Below, piece after piece: positions 32,868-40,543 of a stretch of DNA of 64,000 nucleotides. The stretch comes from Limnoraphis robusta CS-951 (GTDB taxonomy: Bacteria > Cyanobacteriota > Cyanobacteriia > Cyanobacteriales > Microcoleaceae): NCBI RefSeq assembly GCF_000972705.2, contig NZ_LATL02000178.1:1-64000 (forward strand). Direction: 5' to 3'. Position 1 is the first letter of the stretch. The number at the start of each line of letters is the position of its first letter. A program made the translations under genes and the position numbers. The notes below the pieces were generated by a model. It worked only from the letters and a program-made list of their open reading frames with translations. It ran no database searches and was not told where the DNA came from.

Positions 32868-35294
32868 ATGCGGTTTTTAGTTGTAGAAGAAGATGAAGCA
32901 CAAGCTCATCAAATCAAAGTAGCGCTCACAGAACAAGGCTATGTCGTCGATGTCGTTATCGATGGCGAACAGGGGTGGGCTTATGTGGAAACGTTCACCT
33001 ATGACCTACTTTTAATCAATACTAGCCTGCGCGACCTCGATGGCATTGATTTATGTCGGTGTCTTCGCAATGAGGGCTATAGGGTCCCTATTCTGCTTTT
33101 AACGGTTCAAAACAGCAGCATCGATCAAGTCTCCTATTTAGAAGCCGGCGCCGATGATCACCTCGTTAAACCCTTTACTCGAACTGAACTATTTGCTCGT
33201 ATTCGCGCTTTATTGCGTTCCCCTAGCAGAGCCAATGCTCCCCTACTCCATTGGAACGACTTACACCTTGATCCCGTCTCACGGGAAGTCACCTACCGAC
33301 AAAAACCTCTATCCCTGTCGCCCAAAGAATACAGTCTGCTAGAACTGTTTCTTCGCAACCCAAAACGAGTTTTAACCCAAAGCGCCATTCTTGAACACCT
33401 TTGGTCTTTTGAAAGTCAGCCGAATGAACACACGGTACGAGCGCACGTTAAACGGTTGCGACGCAAGCTCCAAAGTGTCAACGCGGAGAAAATCATCGAA
33501 ACGGTCTATGGAGTCGGTTATCGCCTCAAACCGCCTTCTCCAGAGCTGTCCAAACAACAGGCTGACATCGCCCCGGCGGAAAGTCCAGAAACACCAGCAG
33601 AACTGTTATCTGTCAAGTCTGCGGCTGATGTTTCCCAAGGATCGATCGCTCCATCTAGGGATCTCCCCGCATCCAGGGAACGATTTAAGACCATCATTTT
33701 CAATCGCATTCAGACTTTAGAAGAAACGATCAATAATGCTCAAACTTTCACCTCAGAACTGTGTGAAAATGCCGAACTGCAAGCCCACAAACTCGCAGGT
33801 TCCCTGGGAATTTTAGGTTTAAAATCCGCGTATCAACTCGCTCAAAACATTGAACAGTGCTTCATTGAAGCCCGTCAAAACCCTCAAACTCAGAGCTTGA
33901 TCGACACTCTAAAAACATTGATTGCTCAACTCTACCAAGAACTCCAACATCCATTCGACGAGTTCGAGGAAAAAATACCTGTTCAAAGTGAGCAAGAATC
34001 AATCTCAGAACAACAAACGTCATTTCAAGTGTTAGTTGTTGATGATGATCTCGAACTCACCGAACAATTAAAACGAATTGCCATCCATTGGAATATCCAA
34101 CTGAATGTCACGACTAAACTAGAAGAAGCTCGTGTTGCTTTGCGAGAAACTCCGCCTCATTTAGTCTTGCTTGATTTGGTTTTTCCCGATCATCAAGACG
34201 GGGGTTTTGTGTTGCTCGAAGAATTAAAATATCAGTTTCCCGAGTTACCTGTGTTGGTGTGGACGGTACGGGATGACATGAGCGATCGGGCTGCGGTGGC
34301 TCGTTTAGGGGGAAATGCTTTTTTATCGAAATCGGTTTCTTGTGATCAAGTTCTCGAAGCGATCAAAGATATTCTCCAGTCTACATCAACGGCTCCAACT
34401 AAAATTTTAGCAGTTGACGATGATCCGATCACACTCAACTGTTTACAAGAACTACTTCCTTCTTATGGTTTAGAATTAACCCTCTTAGATGATCCGCGTT
34501 TATTTTGGGAAACTCTGGAAAAAACCGGGCCAGATCTGCTGATTCTGGATTTAGAAATGCCTCATTTTAATGGAGTGGAATTGTGTAAAACGGTTCGCTC
34601 TGATCGCAGTTGGAATGCTTTACCGATTTTGTTTCTCTCGGCTCGCAAAGATCCGCAAACCATTCAACAAATTTATCAATTTGGAGCGGATGACTATATT
34701 TCAAAACCCTTTGCTGAAGCTGAATTAATTACTCGTATTTTTAACCGTTTAGATCGGATTCATCTGTTGCGAAGTTTAGCCGAAACTGATCCGATCACTG
34801 GTTTGGTAAACCGTCGTCGCTCTACCCATGATTTGCATCGATATTTGCATCTTTCACGCCGTCACTGTCAGCCGTTTTGCTTAGTTTTGATTGCTCTGGA
34901 TTGTTTTCAAAGCATTAATAATCAGTATGGCTATACGGTTGGAGATAATCTGATGAGACAGTTCGGGCAAATTTTACAGCGTCAGTTCCGCGATGAGGAT
35001 ATTGTGGCGCATTGGGGCGGTGAGGAGTTTATCGTGGGATTGTATGGGAGTTATCAATCTGACGTTGCTAAACGAATTACTCAACTGCTAGAGTTAGTAC
35101 AAATGACTGTTTTTCCAGTTGCTAATCATGTGCAGATTCAGATGACAATGAGCGCTGGAATTGCCGCCTATCCAGAAGATGGAATGGATTTATCGAGTTT
35201 GTATGCGGCTTCTAATGCGGCACTTTATCAAGCAAAAGCTGCTGGGGGAAATTGCTTTTTCACACCATCAAGCTACTCTCGCTCAACAGTCTGA
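32868..35294 (+). CDS. REC-wHTH-Hpt-REC-REC-GGDEF response regulator
   Basis: An 808-residue hub protein. Order: receiver-like domain (1-117), OmpR-type winged helix (about 128-222; SPKEYSLLELFLRNP, YGVGYRL), Hpt domain (phosphoacceptor H307 in QAHKLAG), receiver 2 (from 382, phospho-Asp in LVLLDLVFPD), receiver 3 (from 508, LLILDLEMPH) and GGDEF (from about 630; active-type WGGEEF near 722). The first receiver has Asn at position 51 (LLLINTS) where the phosphorylatable Asp should be, while K101 is kept. So it can bind DNA, relay phosphate and make cyclic di-GMP. Cyanobacterial relatives are known with this plan, usually with an intact first receiver. Confidence 0.93.
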   Translation: MRFLVVEEDEAQAHQIKVALTEQGYVVDVVIDGEQGWAYVETFTYDLLLINTSLRDLDGIDLCRCLRNEGYRVPILLLTVQNSSIDQVSYLEAGADDHLVKPFTRTELFARIRALLRSPSRANAPLLHWNDLHLDPVSREVTYRQKPLSLSPKEYSLLELFLRNPKRVLTQSAILEHLWSFESQPNEHTVRAHVKRLRRKLQSVNAEKIIETVYGVGYRLKPPSPELSKQQADIAPAESPETPAELLSVKSAADVSQGSIAPSRDLPASRERFKTIIFNRIQTLEETINNAQTFTSELCENAELQAHKLAGSLGILGLKSAYQLAQNIEQCFIEARQNPQTQSLIDTLKTLIAQLYQELQHPFDEFEEKIPVQSEQESISEQQTSFQVLVVDDDLELTEQLKRIAIHWNIQLNVTTKLEEARVALRETPPHLVLLDLVFPDHQDGGFVLLEELKYQFPELPVLVWTVRDDMSDRAAVARLGGNAFLSKSVSCDQVLEAIKDILQSTSTAPTKILAVDDDPITLNCLQELLPSYGLELTLLDDPRLFWETLEKTGPDLLILDLEMPHFNGVELCKTVRSDRSWNALPILFLSARKDPQTIQQIYQFGADDYISKPFAEAELITRIFNRLDRIHLLRSLAETDPITGLVNRRRSTHDLHRYLHLSRRHCQPFCLVLIALDCFQSINNQYGYTVGDNLMRQFGQILQRQFRDEDIVAHWGGEEFIVGLYGSYQSDVAKRITQLLELVQMTVFPVANHVQIQMTMSAGIAAYPEDGMDLSSLYAASNAALYQAKAAGGNCFFTPSSYSRSTV

Positions 35295-35302
35295 ACATTT
35301 AC

Positions 35303-35520
35303 GCCTCAACGGGGTTTGTAGAGCGAAACTTTAACATTTCAGCTCTAGTACACCAAGGAGAAACTGGGTTTTTCAGCCATGATGTGCATAAGTCCTCTGT
35401 CTGATTCTCTATATCTAGTCAGGCTGAAACCCAGAAAGACAAAAATTGATCATTTATTTTTAACAGTACCAGGATTTAGGCCTCAACCGGGTTGATCGTC
35501 CCCGATGTGCGTAAGTCCTC
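35303..35520. repeat. Duplicated motif pair and stem in the gap before the single-receiver gene
   Basis: The 375-bp gap 35295-35669 holds two copies of a motif pair. GCCTCAAC(G/C)GGGTT occurs at 35303-35315 and about 35480-35493, and GATGTGC(A/G)TAAGTCCTC at 35381-35397 and 35504-35520 (16 of 17 identical). Between them, CTGGGTTTTTCAGCC (35364-35378) can pair with GGCTGAAACCCAG (35422-35434). No gene is visible. These look like remains of a dispersed palindromic repeat. Confidence 0.5.
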
Positions 35521-35669
35521 AGTACATTGAACTTTTTGATCTCAAGCCTCAAATGGACTTCGATCTAAGAATGTGAAAAACTTGAGACCAATTTTGGGTT
35601 TTTCAATTCTTGATTTAAGTTAATAATAGAGCAGAAAATCACACATTTTATAGGAAAATACAACAGATT

Positions 35670-36068
35670 ATGACAGATGAATTAAGAGAAATGAAACGAC
35701 GAATCTTAGTGATTGATGATGAGGAGGATATTCGGGAACTGCTACAATTGAGTTTAGAAATGAGTAGTAGTTGGGAAGTGTTCACGGCAGGATCGGGTCA
35801 AGAAGGCTTAGAGATAGCCCTGACTTATCAGCCTGATGCGATTATCTTAGATGTCGTGATGCCCGAGATGGACGGGCCAGCAACCTTCAAACAATTGCAA
35901 CAAAATCCCGCAACTCGGCATATCCCCGTTGTCCTGCTAACTGCCAAAGTGCAAGCGACTGAGCAACCCCGTTACACTCAACTGGGAGTGAAGGCGGTTC
36001 TCTCTAAATTGATTGATCCTCTCAGTTTTGCCGAGCAATTAGCAAGGGTTTTAGGTTGGTCCGTCTGA
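35670..36068 (+). CDS. Single-domain response regulator
   Basis: A 132-residue stand-alone receiver. The acidic pocket is D16-D17 (VIDDEED), phospho-Asp D61 (AIILDVVMP), Thr in VVLLTAK near 81 and Lys K113 (AVLSKLI). No output domain, so it acts as a phosphate shuttle or protein-binding switch, like CheY/PatA-type receivers. It has no immediate partner on its strand; the nearby kinases at 37.5-43 kb are candidates. Confidence 0.9.
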   Translation: MTDELREMKRRILVIDDEEDIRELLQLSLEMSSSWEVFTAGSGQEGLEIALTYQPDAIILDVVMPEMDGPATFKQLQQNPATRHIPVVLLTAKVQATEQPRYTQLGVKAVLSKLIDPLSFAEQLARVLGWSV

Positions 36069-36211
36069 TCTTCAAGTCAGGCAAAAATCAGGAAGTTTAG
36101 GCGAAATTTTATGAGAAACAAAAAGAATAGCACTGATTCTAAAAAATGGTTGATAATCAGCTCATTTTTTTAAAGATTTTCTCATGAATTGAGCTTTCTT
36201 TAATGGGTGTA

Positions 36212-37279
36212 TCAATGACTCGAAAAGTGCTGGGATAGCAAGAGACTCGCGGCTTGACTATCTACAGGACGTGAAAATAAAAAGCCTTGAAGATAGGGAC
36301 ATCCCAACTGCTGGAGTTTAACCCAATCTTGTTCGGTTTCGACGCCTTCTGCTATGACTTCTACGTTTAAGCTATTGGCAAGCATCATAATCGCTTGGAT
36401 CATATTCCATTTGCCCGATCTGACGAAAGAGTTATCAATTTTTAAAACATCAATCGGCCAGTCTTGTAAGCGAGAAAGGCTGGAGTAACCTGTACCAAAA
36501 TCATCAATATGTAAACGAACGCCTTGCTGTTTTAAATTCTGCAAGTTGGCGATCGCGATGGTAGAATTTTCCAAAAAAGCACTTTCTGTAATCTCTAATT
36601 GTAAGCTTTTGCCATCTAAGTGAGTCTGTTGTAAAATCTCCTGCACTCGTTCACTCAAAAGCGGATCGGATAGTTGGAGAGTTGAGAGGTTAACACTGAT
36701 GTTGAAAGAGGGATGTAAGGGAAATTCCTGTCGCCAAATTTCGAGTTGCTGACAAGCTTGATGCAGTACCCAGTCTCCGATGAGTTGAATGAGTCCAATT
36801 TCTTCGGCTAGGGGAATAAATTCTGCGGGTGTCACCCAACCTCGTCGAGGATGTCGCCAGCGAATTAAGGCTTCAAATCCTGTAATTAGAGCGTTTTCGG
36901 TAGAAACAATGGGTTGATAAAACAGGAGAAATTCATCTTGCTTTAAGGCTTTGTATAGGTCTTTTTCTAGACGAAAACGTTCGATGACTTCGAGTGATGA
37001 AAGAGAAGCGGATAGAGGTTGATTTTCAAGGATTTGTGTTAAACGAAGCAAGCGGTTTGTGTTATTGAGGGCAATGTCTAACAAACGCTGGCCTTTGGTA
37101 GATAAGTTGCCAAGCTGTCCGGTTTGTAAGAGTCGCAATGCTGCTTGAATTGAGGTGATCGGTGTGCGAAGTTCGTGACTAATCAATTGGTTAATATCTT
37201 CTAATGATGCTGTAGAGGTCGCCTCTAACTCAGCGTTAGGTTTCGATGGCTTTGAATGGGCTATTTTTATCAGGGTCAT
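36212..37279 (-). CDS. HisKA-EAL cyclic di-GMP phosphodiesterase
   Basis: A 355-residue soluble protein. Residues 25-90 form a histidine-kinase dimerisation/phosphoacceptor domain (H35 in LISHELRTPIT) with no ATPase domain after it. Residues about 105-350 are an EAL domain with all catalytic residues: EAL in FEALIRW near 134, NLS, E in ITESAF, DDFGTGYSSL, K in LKIDNSF and E in AEGVETE. It should hydrolyse cyclic di-GMP, with the phosphoacceptor domain giving dimer control or phosphate input from another kinase. This pairing without HATPase is uncommon. Fifth gene of the signalling island and not overlapping its neighbours. Confidence 0.9.
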   Translation of the reverse strand: MTLIKIAHSKPSKPNAELEATSTASLEDINQLISHELRTPITSIQAALRLLQTGQLGNLSTKGQRLLDIALNNTNRLLRLTQILENQPLSASLSSLEVIERFRLEKDLYKALKQDEFLLFYQPIVSTENALITGFEALIRWRHPRRGWVTPAEFIPLAEEIGLIQLIGDWVLHQACQQLEIWRQEFPLHPSFNISVNLSTLQLSDPLLSERVQEILQQTHLDGKSLQLEITESAFLENSTIAIANLQNLKQQGVRLHIDDFGTGYSSLSRLQDWPIDVLKIDNSFVRSGKWNMIQAIMMLANSLNVEVIAEGVETEQDWVKLQQLGCPYLQGFLFSRPVDSQAASLLLSQHFSSH

Positions 37280-37529
37280 GAGGGTTCTCCAGATTTTAAT
37301 GAGGGTTTTGTTTACATTACTCTGAAAATGGGAAAAAATATGACAAATGGGTTTTTTTGTTCACTTGTCCGGTCATTATCGATCACCCTGCTCTAATCAT
37401 AGCTTTAAAAGCGGCTTTTCTAAATCCGTAGAAATTCGGAAAAGTTATAAGTTTTTTATACTTCTAATCTTAGTCTTGTTCATCTCTCTGATTGGTCTTA
37501 GATTCATCGAATGATTGAGAATCATAATA

Positions 37530-38759
37530 TCACTCTACATCTAAATTTAATGTAAAGTAAAATGTAGCTCCTTGTCCTAGAACTGATTGCGCCCAAATTT
37601 TTCCCTGATGACGGTGAATAATTCGTTGAACGGTTGCTAAACCAATTCCTGTCCCCGGAAACTCTTGGGATGAATGTAAGCGTTGAAAGGGTTTAAAGAG
37701 TTGATCGACTTGACTCATCTCAAAACCTACGCCATTATCCTGCACAAAGTAAATGGTAGGAAGAGTCTGTTGAGAAGAATTGACTGGAGAGGTGCAAATT
37801 GGGGATCGGATTTTTCGTTCAGAGTCTAAAATCGTTTGAGGATCTGATAAAACTCCAAATTGAATGGAAGCTATTTTTTCTTGAGCTGTGTACTTCCAAG
37901 CATTCGCAATTAAATTTTCTAAAGCCACCTTTAAAAGCTGCTTATCCCCTTTAACTGTAAGATTCGGTGTAATCACAAAATTAACAGGACGTTCGGGATA
38001 TTGCTGTTTAAACTCTTGATAAGTTGCGTGAACAATCTCACTTAAGTTAACTTGTTGAATACACATCTGATTTTTTTGAACTTGTGATAATCCCAATAAA
38101 TTATCAATCAATCTATCCATCCGTTGAACCGCTTCTCGAATGCGTTTAATATAAGATATTCCCTTGGAATTGAGTTGCTCACTATACTCTTTTTCGAGAA
38201 AGCAGCTAAACCCATCAATACTTAATAAAGGCGATCTCAAATCGTGAGACACCGTATAACTAAAAGCTTCTAACTCGGCATTTAAAAACTCTAATTGTTG
38301 CGTGCGTCTTTCGAGTTCAGTATTCGCCGCTTCTAGCTGAATTTTTTGTTGTTTGAGTTGTTCTTGAGTGCGTTTTCGTTCAATCGCGTAGCAGAGAGAA
38401 TAAACGAGCAAATCTCCAATCACTAGCTCTTTTTTTAGATAATCTTGGGCGCCGAGTCGCACGGCTTGAATCGCCATTTCTTCATCATTGAGTCCGGTTA
38501 AAACAACGATAGGTAAATGATTGGCTTTGGGCAAAATTCCGGTAAAGGTATCGAGTCCTTGACTATCGGGAAGAAATAAATCAAGCAAAATAATATCAAA
38601 ATTTTGCTGATCTAAACTCAAAAAAGCCTCTTGCAATCCTTCAACCTGAGTGACTTTAAAGTGCATGGTTGTATGCCGCTTTTTCAAACTTTCTTGAATC
38701 AGAAAAGCATCTCCTGGATTATCTTCAACTAATAAAATTTTAATTAATTCTTGATACAT
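37530..38759 (-). CDS. Receiver-histidine kinase
   Basis: A 409-residue reversed-order hybrid: receiver (residues 5-125; D60 in IILLDLFLPD, K in YLKKELV), coiled coil (130-175), phosphoacceptor domain (FSYTVSHDLRSPLL, H near 188) and HATPase (N-box ENLIANAWKY, DNGVGFEM, GTGIGLA). The start chosen is ATG at 38759, not the upstream in-frame codon at 38807, because it overlaps the preceding stop as TGATG and is preceded by GGAG. Translation is therefore coupled to the upstream kinase gene. A receiver at the N-terminus of a kinase usually tunes kinase activity in response to another kinase. Confidence 0.92.
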   Translation of the reverse strand: MYQELIKILLVEDNPGDAFLIQESLKKRHTTMHFKVTQVEGLQEAFLSLDQQNFDIILLDLFLPDSQGLDTFTGILPKANHLPIVVLTGLNDEEMAIQAVRLGAQDYLKKELVIGDLLVYSLCYAIERKRTQEQLKQQKIQLEAANTELERRTQQLEFLNAELEAFSYTVSHDLRSPLLSIDGFSCFLEKEYSEQLNSKGISYIKRIREAVQRMDRLIDNLLGLSQVQKNQMCIQQVNLSEIVHATYQEFKQQYPERPVNFVITPNLTVKGDKQLLKVALENLIANAWKYTAQEKIASIQFGVLSDPQTILDSERKIRSPICTSPVNSSQQTLPTIYFVQDNGVGFEMSQVDQLFKPFQRLHSSQEFPGTGIGLATVQRIIHRHQGKIWAQSVLGQGATFYFTLNLDVE

Positions 38760-39898
38760 CAAGGGTTCTCCGATGAACTCAATAGAGGGTTTATTTGAAC
38801 AGAGCAAGGAATCGTAAAATAAAAAATTGAGCCTTGTTGAGTTTGGGAATCAACCCAAATACAACCCTGATGTAACTCAACAATTCTTTTGGCGATCGCT
38901 AATCCCATGCCAATCCCAGGGTAATCTCGTTGAGAGTGAAGACGCTGAAAAATATCAAAAATACAAGCATAATCCTTGGCATCAATCCCAATGCCATTAT
39001 CTTGAACTGAAAACACCCAGACTTCAGCTTGAAGTTGAACGGCTATTTCTATTTTTGGCGGGCAAGCGCGGCAATATTTAATCGCATTTTCAATTAAAAT
39101 TGTGAATAACTGAGTGAGTTGGGGGCTATCTGCGATTACCTTGGGTAAAGCGCTGGTCTTGATTTGTGTTTGAGTTTGAACAATCTCTAATTGTAGATGA
39201 TTGATTGCTTCTTGTAGAGCGATATGAGCATCAATCAATTGGGGAGGTTGATGTCGTATTTTTAGACGAAAATAGACTAACAACCCATCTATCATCTGTT
39301 GCATTCGTCCAGCCGCATCAACCATAAAATGAATCATTTGATCGGCGCTAGAGTCGAGTTTTCCCCCATAGCGTTGTCTCAATAACTGGCTAAAGTTAAC
39401 AACCATTCGCAACGGTTCTCGTAAGTCGTGAGCGATCCGATCCATTAACTGTTCAAGTTCAAGTTGTTGATCGTCAGATTTTGCTGAGGAGTAAGAGCGC
39501 CTCGAAACTGTTGGAATACAATTTTGCAGCGTCAACAACCCATAAAAACCTTCTCCTGCGATCGCCGAGATGGGAGTGAGCGAGACTTGTCCGAGAGAAG
39601 ACGCTTCTGTGCTGTGACAGGCGGAACTCTTCCACTCGTTCAAGGGTACCGAAAAGTGAACTGAGCCTCCCTGCTGAAAGACTTGATAGCCGTAGGAGTG
39701 AAATTTCTGTGGGTTCAGTTGGTGAAAATGAGCAAATAATGGAGTTCCAACAATCTGCTGTTTGGGAATTTGTGTGTATTGTTCTAAGTAGCGGTTCCAA
39801 AACAATACGATCCAGTCTGATCGCAGCAAACATAAACCAACCGCAACAAAATCTAGAATATTATACTGTATGGTAACTGTTTCTATTTCATTATCCAT
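38759..39898 (-). CDS. PAS-type sensor histidine kinase
   Basis: A 379-residue cytoplasmic kinase. Residues about 10-140 form a PAS-like sensor (ILDFVAVGLCLLRSDWIVLFWNRYLEQYTQIP), followed by a phosphoacceptor domain (MDRIAHDLREPLRMV, H near 160) and HATPase (ILIENAIKYC, VQDNGIGIDA, GIGMGLA). The phosphoacceptor and ATPase parts closely resemble phytochrome-type kinases. The last base of its stop is shared with the start of the receiver-kinase gene. No chromophore-binding GAF/PHY domains are present, so it is not a phytochrome. Confidence 0.92.
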   Translation of the reverse strand: MDNEIETVTIQYNILDFVAVGLCLLRSDWIVLFWNRYLEQYTQIPKQQIVGTPLFAHFHQLNPQKFHSYGYQVFQQGGSVHFSVPLNEWKSSACHSTEASSLGQVSLTPISAIAGEGFYGLLTLQNCIPTVSRRSYSSAKSDDQQLELEQLMDRIAHDLREPLRMVVNFSQLLRQRYGGKLDSSADQMIHFMVDAAGRMQQMIDGLLVYFRLKIRHQPPQLIDAHIALQEAINHLQLEIVQTQTQIKTSALPKVIADSPQLTQLFTILIENAIKYCRACPPKIEIAVQLQAEVWVFSVQDNGIGIDAKDYACIFDIFQRLHSQRDYPGIGMGLAIAKRIVELHQGCIWVDSQTQQGSIFYFTIPCSVQINPLLSSSENP

Positions 39899-40087
39899 TG
39901 GAATTGAACAGATGTTTAAACATTGACTGGATTGGTGGTATCAGGATTTTGTCTGTTTTTTGAGGTTCACCTCTGAGCAAAGTTATTTTTTTGACAGTTG
40001 AGGCAAATATTGATGGTCACAGGGGTCACTTCAATCTATATTAGATGTACATAACTGATTCTCAAAATAAACGGAAGGAAGTCTAAC

Positions 40088-40510
40088 ATGAATTATAACT
40101 CTTGTCCGGTCAGTCTTGAAATTCTTTTGGTTGAGGACAATCCCGGTGATATCTTTCTGACTCAGGAAACCCTGAAAAATTTAACAATACCGAACCATAT
40201 ACACATTGTTCGAGATGGAGAAGAAGCCCTGGCATTTCTCTATCAGCAAGATCCCTATAAAACTGCTCCTCGTCCCCATATTATTTTACTTGACTTGAAT
40301 CTTCCTAAAAAAAATGGTCGAGAAGTTTTAGAAGCCATTAAAACCAATCTCAGTCTGAATCAAATTCCTGTTATTGTTCTAACGACTTCAGTCGCCGATG
40401 AGGAGATCCTCAAAAGTCATCATCTCCCGGCTAACTACTACATTCCCAAACCCTACGATTTGAGTCAATTTTCTCAGATTGTCCAGGCGATTGAAAGCTT
40501 GAGAGGATAA
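40088..40510 (+). CDS. Rcp1-like response regulator
   Basis: A 140-residue single receiver of the Rcp1 type, the partner class of phytochrome-like kinases. VEDNPGDIFLTQETL (residues 15-29), phospho-Asp D69 (IILLDLNLPKKNGREVL), Thr in VLTTS near 97 and Lys in IPKPYD near 119. Its stop is 33 bp before the PAS-kinase gene on the same strand; the two almost certainly form an operon and a cognate pair. Ribosome-binding site AAGGAAG precedes the ATG. Confidence 0.93.
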   Translation: MNYNSCPVSLEILLVEDNPGDIFLTQETLKNLTIPNHIHIVRDGEEALAFLYQQDPYKTAPRPHIILLDLNLPKKNGREVLEAIKTNLSLNQIPVIVLTTSVADEEILKSHHLPANYYIPKPYDLSQFSQIVQAIESLRG

Positions 40511-40543
40511 AACCTTAAACCCGATTTAACTCTATTCTAATTG

